A stretch of 64,000 nucleotides of DNA from Beroe forskalii (Eukaryota > Ctenophora > Nuda > Beroida > Beroidae). Position numbers and translations under genes: made by a program. Numbering within the stretch: position 1 is the stretch's first letter; each line of letters opens with the position of its first letter. The stretch covers positions 248,001 through 312,000 of the forward strand of contig WFMF01000106.1 in the NCBI GenBank assembly GCA_011033025.1, written 5' to 3'. The notes beneath the pieces are model-generated. The model saw only the letters and a program-made list of their open reading frames with translations. It was not told the DNA's origin and made no database searches. Below are positions 12,501 to 24,500 of this stretch, piece by piece.

Positions 12501-15500
12501 GTGTTGATCAAGAAGCGTCTATAATCTCTGGTTTGTTGTCGCTCTACCACTGTGGTAGAGTGGTGCGTCTCGGGTACATCTTTTCGGTTCCTTCCGTTTG
12601 GTGGAGTATTGCTTAATTCTTAAAGAGGCATGCTGCTTCGAATTATGATACGTTAAAACCCAAAACGTTATCAGAACGAACAGGAATTTTGCACATCCAC
12701 CATTTTCATCCTTCAAAAGTTCAAAGAATTACTCTGTCGGTCCAGTCATCTTCCAACGAGTTTGTTGGTTAAATCATAAGGCATGATTCAATTCTCTGAT
12801 TCATATCTCTCGCTCTTCTCAAAAAAGTATTTAAGAACATAAGGATCCTGATAAATTATCCTATGAACTAGTTTTAGTCATAGGTGGTTTCTATTATCTT
12901 TCGCTTTCTTCTAAATTTCAAATTAATGAGCAGTCTACTTATAAAATATCATCTCTGTATTCCAAATAGCTAATTAGGTTCATTCAATGACATTTTGATC
13001 TTTTCTGTTAATGTTGTGGATCTATTATTGAACCTTGCATCCTTAAGGAACCTTAGTGAATAGTTTCTGCGAGGAACGCTGATTCTATACTCTGTCTATA
13101 CTCTGATTCTATAGTCTGGCGGTATTGCAAGCTGCAAAGAAAACCGTCTGTTTCTGAATTTTCTACTATAATCTGACTTCTACCAATCTCTTGTTTTTCT
13201 GATGAACTGCTCCTCCTCTCTCTCACATAATGCTGAGAGGATTTCGGCTGTTTCATAAGAGCTGTTCGGCCTTGGTATCCGGGGCTTCTCTCCAGTGTTG
13301 TTTGTCTCATCTGAGATGTTCCGATTCTAAGATGAATCTGCACATGGAACTTGTAACACGGTTCACATAATGAAGGTAGTTTTCACATGTTTCTCTCCCA
13401 CAGTCCCACTGTCGTCATATCAATTGTGCGGTTGAATTCTGCATCGTATCGACGTCGTCTAAATCCTTATTTCCTATTCTAAAAGTTTGTATAGAGTATA
13501 GCTTTCCCTTAGTTCTTGGGATTGAGTTCATTTTTTGAATTGACCAATTCCCGTGGGGAACTCTGATCTATCTGATCTAGTTTTGTGGTATTAAAAGCTT
13601 AAAAGAACATCGTTTTTGAATATTCTATTATTATTATTACTACCTATCTTAATTCTACCGATTTCTCATTGCTGTGATGAGCTGCTCTTCCTCTCTCACA
13701 TGATGCTGAGAGGAGTTGAGAAGCATTATCAGAAGCTGTTCGTCCTTGGTTGTTTCTGTCTATGTGGTGAAAGAACTGGTACAGTCGTCTTATCGCAAGG
13801 TGAATCTCTGCGGTTGCGATAGGTGGAGTAAGGAGCATTACTTCAATAGGAATCATGATGTGACCCATATAATAAGACATGATGTAATCACGTGACCCCT
13901 GTTCATATCGGGGTTGTTGGAGTTACATTTCTGGTATCAATTGTAGAATCACAACTCGTTGGTGCTGTAAGATCTTCCTGGATTAATGTAAGGTAGTCAG
14001 GGTACTCATTTGTTTGATGTTATCAGTAAGGCTTGTAGGAACTAATTGCGTAATTGCATCAGTATCCTGGTTGCTACTATTTTCAGTCTTTTTGGTGTGT
14101 CTGAACCCTTTAATTTCTTTCATACCTCGACATTGTGCACTCTTCGAAATAGGCAATCATAATTTTGTCTGATTAGATCAGATATTATATATTTATTTTT
14201 TAAGAATGTACGGTCGCGCATACAATGTACACTTCTGAGCACCAAGTGGGATTGATGAGTCTTTACATTAAAATAATGCCTGGTTTTCAAGCGCATTTGG
14301 TAATGTTGTTACTCCCATATTAATATTTATGATAATAATAAAATACGCTGCTACCATCAAATAGGAGAAAGATGGTGTAGTTGCTTGCAACCTGTTTTAG
14401 CGTAACTTTTGAGTTGTTACTCCCGTATATTAATGCTATGTTTTTAGCGCATCTGGTGAGTGGTTACTCTCGTATATTAATGCCCTGTTTTTAGCGCATC
14501 TGGTGAGTGGCTGGAGAACAGAGCGGAAGTTCCATCACCACATTGCTGGAGATGATGACTGCTACACTCACCGGAACACTGACGGTATAACGATTCAATG
14601 TTATTAGAATTTTATTAGAATGTTATTAGAATGTTATTAGAATGTTATTAGAATGTTATCAGAATGTTATTAAAATGTTATAACACTGGTAAACTAAATA
14701 GCTCACCGAGTAGCTGAACTTTTTTTATCCAACAGGTTGACTTATAAGTTTGAGCTGCTATTGATGGTTTTTTCTTGTTTATCTTGCTTATAGGATGCTA
14801 TATGCATTCTGTTGAATCTGTGTCCCTATGATACACTTCTCTTTCCCATTATTCACCACACCAAACCTAGCTGGGTTTGTGGCGGAGTGTGGCGACGAGA
14901 CATCAGCAGAACCTGACATCTCTCACCTCATCTGCCCTGCAATTGATGTCACGACGGGTAATTACATTGGAGGAGGTGATGTCTGGAGGGGTGATGTCAG
15001 GAGTGAAGTTAACTCTAATGATGCTTCACTGTATCCTGATGTGCATCAAGTTGATGTCCCTTCCGCTAATGCTGATGTCTCTGGTGATGTCTCTAGTGAT
15101 GCAGCTGAGACATCACCCCGGCACCCAGTTAAGCGGCTCTACCCCTCCCTCAGTGGCTACATGGAGGGGGTTAGCAACTGGGGCAGACTCAGTAAGTGGG
15201 ATCATGTGATTGGCTGGCATTAACAAGCTCGGAGTTTGATTGGCTGGCATTAACAAGCTCGGCTAGCATTACTACGCTGCATGCTCTTATAGTGGCTGGC
15301 AATACAATGTTTTATGTTTTCATAAGGGCTATCAATACAACGCTGTTTGTTCGTAACCCAATAGTTTAGTCCATGTTATGATTTTCCAACCTGAACCCTT
15401 TTAAATATCATGTTTAGATCGGGTTTCGACTCTCATTCCCAAACAATTCCATTGTTTGTTTTGCTCCGGTATCGACGCCTCTATGTTTCAATAATCAATT

Positions 15501-18500
15501 AATGGCTCTATGTAATGATCTGCTAACGATGCATGGCAATAAGCATGTTCTGATCATATTGATATTTTATCAATACAGTGATTAATTGCCTATCAAATAT
15601 TAATTACGTTGAATTTGACCGACTTAAAAATCAAGTGCTAGATTTGGAATTGATTGCATATATTTTAAACGGTTGATTGATATTAATTGTGTAGCGAACT
15701 ATTGTACTATAATTGGTATGGCCAATTCCGGAACTTTCTCAACGTTGGATTGAACTATGGAATCGAAATGTTTGAGAATTATTGATTGTCCTTTATTTAT
15801 TTGCCTCCCGCAGCAAGTTCTGTTGTCTAATGATGTATACCAGAATATGGTCTTTCATGAAATTAGAGGTCTTTTCAACATCACGCAATGAAATTTGAAG
15901 ACATCCCTTAGTTATATGATCGTTTAAATCTTCTCCGGGTTCCTAACCGGCTGGAACCACGGTTTATCGGGATCTTCAATGATCCAAATGTGAAACAAAT
16001 GATCACGTAATGGTCAGTACTCAAACTTCTTCTTTACATATGTCCTTTTTATCCTTCCTGAAAGGTATTTGCGTAATTTTGTCATGTGTTTCCCGTGTTT
16101 ATATGTGATTTGGAAATGATTATCTTATGGCCCTATTTAGAATGAATAAAAAGATCAACCGAATTTTGATAAATAAGGTTTAAGATAATTTAACTTTTAT
16201 ATGACTATATTATGCTGTTTGTCGTAGGCAAATCATTGCCTCATCCGTTATGGAAAAACATCAGCGTGTTCATCTGTCTTATCTGATTTTTGTTAAATTG
16301 ACCAATTGGCAGTATTGGTTATTCTGGGATTTACCATTTGTCTCTATTATGTTAGGTGTTGCTGTCACGGCTCCAGCACAATCTACGATAGCAGGGCTTT
16401 AAATGTAACAAAATATCTATAATTAATTAATGCATGCTGACTGATATTTGCATCTGAAAGAAAGCATCTATACGATAGCACTTTTGTACGTGAGTTTTCT
16501 CCCTTTGTCTCTCTGTATTGCTGACACAGTTTTTCTTGACTTAGGTTCAAACCAGAGATCAATTACTCAGGATTATCAATTCTTGCTTACTGTGATAATA
16601 TGTGCACTTTCATGTACTTTCATTAAAAAGAATAATGCATGATTGCATGCTGCTTTTGTTTTCCCCTTGGCTTTGCCTTTTTTGGAACAAATGGCAATCA
16701 TTGGTGTAAATCACCATTTGAAAACTGATATACCGCCAAAAAACATTCTTAAAATCTCTCAAGTCATGAAATTTCTGAACCACTTGAGTTTCTTGTCTTT
16801 CTTCCCGTCAAAAAAGATCTTACAATTATCCAGAATCAGTGTTGGATCTTATCTTTCTTCCCCTCACACCAGATCTTACAATAACCCAGGATCAGTGTTG
16901 GATCTAGAGCATGATAAGCCCGTTGACAAGTTGATAGCGATGTACAATGAGAACCTTTACCAACTCCCCAACTCTTGTCACGAGGAGGAGGAGGAGGAGG
17001 AGCATCCTGGGAATGGGTAATTTCACATTCTCCAAATTAAGTGATTTGAAAAGTTATTAATATTTCATTTATTAAATTAGATATATTCTGGAATCCTAAA
17101 ATCCAAATTTGAGTATATTTCAGAATCCTTGTCCGGCTATTATATTTTCTTTTGATGATTGCAGGTAACGTATGTGACTGTTCTCTTGATTAAGTTCCTC
17201 TTCCACTTTCCAATTGACTTGAAATCCAGGCAAAACCATCATCACCGGATATTTGACTCATCTCGGTATGTTCCCGACAACCTGAAGTCTGCTGTAAGGT
17301 CCATGGTGGGCCGGTTCAGGACCTTCTCCCATTCTCAACTAAGGACCAAACCACCAGATCTTGAGATGGATGATGTGAGTACTACTCACAAACTCACTGA
17401 ATCTTCCTGTGGGAAATTCAATTAAACTGCCATGACTGTACTTCACATCCTTTTATCTTTACGAAACACCTTTATCAGTTGAGAACATTGCTCATTTAGC
17501 TAAGTATATATCAGATATCTCATTTCTATATTATCAAGCTACTCATTTCTATATTATAAGCTACTCATTCTTTCATGAGTTGTATTTCATTCATGGGTAG
17601 TAATTGGATAACATTTATCCAAGAACCTAAAATGTGTTGAGATACACTATATCCGTATCTCTCAGAATTGTGCTATATGAGAGTATCTAGCATTCAACTC
17701 TTGAGACTGTGAAACCTTCAATTTGACTTCATTTCTCCCGAATCTCCCTCCATCAAACCTGTACAGGTCAAAGTACAGGTCGTTAGTAAAAAGAAGGATG
17801 AGACAGTTTACAAAGAATCTGAGGCATTCAAGCAACTTACATTCCTGAATGAGCGGTACGGCTCGCTGTGGACTACCAAGCTCAACAACTGGTTTTTTAA
17901 CTTGCTTCACGGGGATGATGAACGACTGAGACTGGCTAAAGATAACTTCGTAGCCAGGTAATAACTTAATAATTAGATGCAGATAGAAGATAGCGTGAAA
18001 TTTAATGTAATTAGTCGATCGGATAACGGTTCAAGATCTGCTATCGGTCGTGATAGTGAGATTATGATTTCTTTGCGTAAGTCGGGTGATTTGTTTTGCA
18101 AGAAGTTCCGTTACAAATCCTAAACCCTATATAAGAGAGTGGGAAGTAAATGAATTTAAGAAAAGCATTCAAAAACAAAGTGAAGATGCTTCTGTAGCCA
18201 GGTACTTACAATATAATGTGAAATATAATGTAAATAGTTGAATGGATAACGGTTATCGTTCACTTCTGACATTCAACTTCTAAACAATTCTTCCTAGTGA
18301 ATGTAATTCTTTCACCCTCTCATCCAAATGTTACATACACAACGATTTGACTCTATTTCAAGTTCAAGATACCTTTGTTGACAGGTCTATAATATGAATA
18401 GAGGTTATATAATTATGTCTTCGAGCTACGTACATGATTACAATGGCTATATTTCGAATTTTGTGACTTAACATATGCGTGTAGAAAGTTTGAGTCCTGA

Positions 18501-21500
18501 GACATTTCTCTCATTTAGTTAATTCGATGAATAACAGTTACCTTATTCATGAATAAATAAATATTTCCCATGAGATCAGACAAACGATGATTTTGTTAGG
18601 TCAATGAAACTGAATATTTACATAGAGGTAGAGTACTTTCGTAACACTGACATCATCAGTACCTATAAAGAAGTATAACGATTAGAATGGTTCCCTCATT
18701 CATGAAAAACAGGCTAATGCGTTGGAGGATGATGTGGAAGGTTTTGTGGTTCTACCATTTTTTATATGTATCTCGTCCCATCCAGACCAATGGTTTAGTT
18801 TGCAGATAGCTTCCCTTCTTGTCTCCTGGGAGGGGTCACACCTGTCTTAAAAGGGGCGTGGTCGGAACTAGGACTGGGCGTGGTCCTAGAGATATGGGAC
18901 CGAAAATGAACTAAATCTAACCCGGTGATATAATATAAGATACTAAGCAATTCCGATTCTTTTTCCATGGAATAGTACGTGAATTATTTAATTAAATGAT
19001 ATACAATATAAAAACGCGCATAAATATTAAATACGTAAGGTTTCGTCTCCCCACCCAGTCGCGTCTCCTTGCTTTTTCTGTCCACCCCTATAACATTTGT
19101 TCTCATTACTCTTATAAAGTTGATCAAAAACCCGGTGGTTGATGCCAGTCATAAAATGTTACAAATAAACCCACTGTCGAAAAATCTGCCTTCCATTTCC
19201 CATGGACTCAATGGATCATGATAATTGCATGATGATTATCAATCCTTTAATTTCCTAACAGCAGTTGCGAGAAACTGGAAAATCATTCTGGAATTTCCAA
19301 ATCGCGCGCACCATTTCGACGTAAGTGAGTAATCATACTGTATAAATTGAGAATCACATACGTACAAATGGTGCTCTTTTGGAAATCTTGGAATTGATTT
19401 ATTCGGTTATTTTGGCCGCTCTCATAGACTACCAATAGTTCTTCATGTTTGGCAAAAGTGATTCCCGTTTCACATCTTATTTGGCAATGCCAGGTCCTGA
19501 AGACATACAGTTCATCTTCCGAAAACATGTTCACCCAGGCAACTAAAGTTAGATTTAGTTTAGATTTGGATCTAATTCGAAATCAAAATAACGGTTACCA
19601 ATTACCATGTTTATTGTTCATGAATTTATAGAATATAGGTGACGTTTTCTGCATCTTTTCCTTGCAAGAAATGTATTTCCGTCTCTCAAGTCTGGTTATT
19701 TTATTCATGCAAGACGCTTTCCTTGGCGTTCTTTCCCAAGTTCTATTACTCGTGCAGCAATATGTTCAACCTAAGTGACACTTCACTCATTCAATAATTA
19801 AAAGGAAATCCATATTGAGTAAATCAAAGGAGTGTGTTAATCTCGCAATGATTATTTCAGATTTTCATTGTAAATGATTATCTCCCCTCCATACGCGCAT
19901 AAGAAACGACGGTTGGGATTATTTCCGATCCCCTACTCAATCCTTTCCTCGATTGATCTTTTCTTGGAAGTTTATTGAAAATAATTTACCCCCCTGTTCT
20001 CATGGATTATATGTATCATGATCATTTTGAAAGTATGATCATCCATTTGGTATCAAAATATTAATTAATTAAGCAGCTGTTGCGAGAAACTAGAGAATCA
20101 TTCTGAAATTCCCAAATCGTGCGCACCATTTGCAACGTACGTGAACGTAATCATACTGTGTAAAATAAGAATAACGTACGTACAAATGGTGCTCGTGTGG
20201 AAATCTCGGAATGAGTATTCTCAGATATCGCGACACCTCTCATGTGATAGCTCGCTCTGTTTATAACCAAAGCTCATTAAATAGTATGTCCTGTTGTTAA
20301 CAAAGGACCCCTTTCCCTCCGTAGAGCCATCGGAGCTCCTTTAACGTTTACCATATTGGCATATTGTTCATGACATCAAGAAATCATGGATGAATGGCGA
20401 AGTTTCCTGTATTTTGTCCTTGTTAGAAATTTATAATTTCTGTCTTTCATCTTATTGCTTTATCTTTACAAAAACACTTTCCTTTCCAAGCTCCTAATGC
20501 CACTCCTTATACCCATTCAACCGAATGTTATTAACCAAAATATTATTTTCTGCTGTCCATTCATTACAAAATATGACCCTCCTTTTCCTTCCCTAGAGCT
20601 ATCCGAGCTCCCTTCACCTACGCTAAGAAGTGTCGTTTCCTGGGACACAGTGAACCGGAGTTCTACAACTCCTCTGAGCGGTCCTTAATGGTAATGATTT
20701 AGTGTGATTATGATGACTATTGATTTAGTGTGATAATTAATTTACTCTTAAATAACTATCTAACCAATTTCGGATGATCCAGAGCTTGACCGGTGATCCA
20801 ATGGATCAGTGTCCACTGTCCATTGGTGTCCTTTTCGGCGTCAGATATCTCTGAATCTCATAGCGAGAAGGGTTCTTTTATGACTTCTTGAAATTTGCTT
20901 GAGTCCTAGTCACCGTCCTAGAGGATTTTGATGTGACAGCAGTACCCTCTGTACTGTCTAGAGTTGTCTCACAGGCATGATCTCTGTGCTGTAGGGACAA
21001 AATTTTATCATTGGGATGATACTTTGATATTCTTTAGTCTACATATCCTTGTATTGGATGAATCGTTCTTGAAATGTATAAAAGTCAAAAGAGCCGAAGA
21101 ATTTGTTTTCTCCCAAAAATGAATGATTATCCTGGCCATCTTGGCATATTTATCCGTCCCTATTCATTATTTAGTGTTCACTGCTGTACAGTGAATTGTG
21201 AAACATACTCCACGAAACTTTATAAATCAGAATAAAAAAATCAGATCGGCAAGCCGGTCGGAATTATATTTTGTCATTTTCTTCAAGGATTTACTTTTCA
21301 GTAAATTTCGAAAGATGGTAATGAACGAGATCAGAGTCACATAACTGTGATGTAGGGCACATATTATAAATCGATGTTTTTATAGCACGTGTTAAAAACA
21401 CTGTTCAGCTCAGAAATTATTCCTTTCGATGGCTGCCTGGCCAGGTCTCCTAAAATGACGTCTATTATGCAAGTTTAAGTTTTAATGTGCGATGTATTGG

Positions 21501-24500
21501 TCTTGGCAATCATCGGTGTGGTGTGAAATCGTTGATGTGGTATAAAATTGATTTTTTTCTTAAATACGCTGATATTATTTTAAAATATTTATGTGGTGGT
21601 TGGAACGTTTGATATAATGTATCCCATCTTCACCAAGTTGATTGTTCATTCCTGGATTTTCTCTCCAGGTGTTCAGGATTCTCGAGAAACCCGAGATCCG
21701 GGTCTCAGAGGACGAGACTCCTCTAAAACTGAAGGATATGTACCGGGAAGGGTGTTTTGAGGCGGCGTTTCCCCTTCACGCCGGAGGCTACAAGATAGGG
21801 GACCGTAAGGCAAAGTGGTGCGATATCAACCTAGGTAAGGTTGAGGGCTATAATTTGAAAGTGGCGATCACTATTCTCGTCTCAAACTTTCAGGAGATAT
21901 GTTTACCAAGTGTTCGATCTCTTACATTTTCCACTCTTCCTCTCCTCTCTTTGAAAGTCCTTCCTCTTCCGGGAATCGGTTTCTCCTCTCCATGGATCTC
22001 TCCCTCAGAATTGAGATCGTCACAGATCACCTTTTCCTCTTTCAATCCCCCTCCCTTTTTCTCCCTCCTCAGATCGCCAATTCATAACCTCTTCTTTAAC
22101 CCTCCTCCTTAAACTCCCCCCTTCACCCCTTCCCTTTCACCCCTTCCCCTTTAACCCTCCTCCCAGGCGAGATAGACAACCCCCGTAAACTCCTCCGGTA
22201 TTTCTGGAGTTCTTCCCACATGCAGTGGAAATACCAACCTATCAACATCGTTAAGAACTACTTTGGAGCTGTCACAGCCATGTACTTCGCTTACGTTGGT
22301 GAGTGAAGTTCATAGATTTGCGGTGATATAATTAATATGCCAGTAATGAAATAATATGTAAATCGTAAATATGCCACTGGCCTTATCCAGTTATTCTGCT
22401 ATGTATAGGCCTCTCCCTATATAATAAATAATGGATATAAATTCCCACCAATTTTTAGTTAACTGCTAATTTCACCCACCTAAACTCATTACTCTCCAAG
22501 AATAGGAACCCTTTTTAGATGAACAACTCTAGATTTACGACCCTACATTGAATAACCACCCTACCTAAATTAACAACCCCCTAATTCCCGTGACCAGGTT
22601 TCTACAACATGACACTGACCATCCCTGCCATCGTTGGGAGCATTATCTTCCTCTATGGCATCTTACAGATGTTCTACAGTGAGACTGTCAACCAGATCTG
22701 TAACAGTGGCACAAAGTACCTCATGTGTGCGGACTGCTACATTGACGGCTCCTGTGAAGCTACCTACATTTCAGATTACTGTTTTACCACCATGGTAGGA
22801 TATGCTGGGTAGAGCAAGAACTATTTGATAGCGAAAAGCTGGGTTTCAATTTCAGTGAGTTTAAGATTGTTTTCCCAACCGCTGATGTCTACTTTTAAAA
22901 CAACTGTCACTATAAAGGCGCTCTCTGGTGAGAAGCTTTCATTTAATCTTTCAATGATTATACTGTCAAAACAATCAATAATCATCACTAGAAATCTCCT
23001 GATTACCCCCCCCCCCCTTCAGATCACTAGTGCAGCTAACAACGGCGCTGTTATCGTGTTCTCCATCGTCATGATGCTGTGGCTGGCTGCCTTTGTGACG
23101 TTTTGGAAACGGCAGCAGAACACAATCGCTCACACCTGGGGAACCACCAACAGTCGGAGCGCCTCGGTGAGAGATTTAGTGAAAATTTAGCGACAATTTT
23201 TTCAATATCCGCAATTTTCAGTGTAAGAGAATTTGTGAAAACTGAAAACATTTGATTTGAGAATGTCATGGCCATTACAAATCCATTGACCATTGCCAAC
23301 TGGGACAATATTAACTGCTTTTCAGGGATGTGCGACATTCAGCCGTCATTTCATACCCACTTCCCAGGCTGAAGTACGAGTGAAGTACACGTTAACTAAG
23401 TGCAATGAGTTCCGGTTTAACCGGGCTACAGGGAAGAGGGAACACCACATCACGTTCTGGAGGAGGCTACCTCAATACGTACTCGCTTTCACTGTCATCG
23501 CCATATTCGTACGTGAACAGGCCCATATTTGTAAGGATTTGAAAATTCCATTCATGTTTGTGGGATCTTGGCTTCGGTTCTTAGAAATTTGGATTCCGGA
23601 TCCAAACCCCCTAAAGTTTTCGCAAATCCACTTCCCAAACGACTTTAATAATTATTATGTTCAAATTTTTCCAATGATTTCAACTATCCCTCAGCTGTCC
23701 GTGGCGTGTATGCTGACTCTGACCATCACAGTTTACAACTACTCCCTGAGTGTTTCCCTGGAAACAGCCAAGAACCAGAACTCATTCACCAGAAAATACG
23801 CTAACGAGATAGCAAACATCATCACTGGGGGCATCAGTGGGACTGTCATCCTCATACTGTCCTTCGTTAGTGGAGTTTAACATGATTGAAACTAATTTTG
23901 TGTTAGTTCACGATGCTCAAACTGAATCCGATATTCATTTTTCTATATACACGGCCGTGTTGTTTTCGCGCGTGCTGTATACGTATAACCATCACTGATG
24001 GAGTTACGAAGCCAGAGATGGAGTTATATAAACACGCGCGAAAGTCTCTCTCTAAAAACTCCATCAGTAGATTTCAAAAGTCCATCAGTAGATTTCGAAA
24101 GTCCATCTCTAGATTTATATTCGGATTCTGACACGCTGAGTTACCGAATGTTACAAAACTTAATTAAACATGCTTACACTGTTTATTTACCCTGTTTATT
24201 TACCCTGTTTATTTACCCTGTTTAGTGTTTATTTACCTTTATTTACCCTGTTTTACCTGACCCGTTTACTGTATTTAGCAAATGTACACATGCACAAAAA
24301 CGAACACCAAATACCAATGAACACAACACATTGTAATTACTGTCTACATTTGCAAACCGTTATATGCTAGACAAGTAGGTCACGTGACGTCTGCTCGTAA
24401 CAAGGGTATAGAATGGAATGTGGCTGCTATACATTTTGAGAGTAATTACAATTGCAAATGTCGATGTACACCATGAGAGGTACCTAGTTCTTTCGTTCTC

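Larger units (their letters stand above)
17958..20596. other. Intron with possible cassette exon and two stem-loop elements
   Basis: No other gene. The frame 19449-19631 is conserved in both arms but shows no splice sites that fit the phase; it overlaps the stem-loop element. Confidence 0.6.

Noticed and set aside
17165-17229. Exon start at 17165 (GCAG|GTAACG), giving TYVTVLLIKFLFHFP
   Set aside because: The phase left by the previous exon (phase 2) leads to stops in both copies; the acceptor at 17230 fits the phase.
19449-19631. Conserved 60-codon frame MAKVIPVSHLIWQCQ... as an exon
   Set aside because: No splice sites fit the phases on either side, and it overlaps a repeated stem-loop element present twice.
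23329-23367. Longer version of the TM3 exon starting at GGATGTGCG or CCGTCATT
   Set aside because: The two arms differ by 4 bases in this stretch and would lose frame; the acceptor at 23368 works for both.
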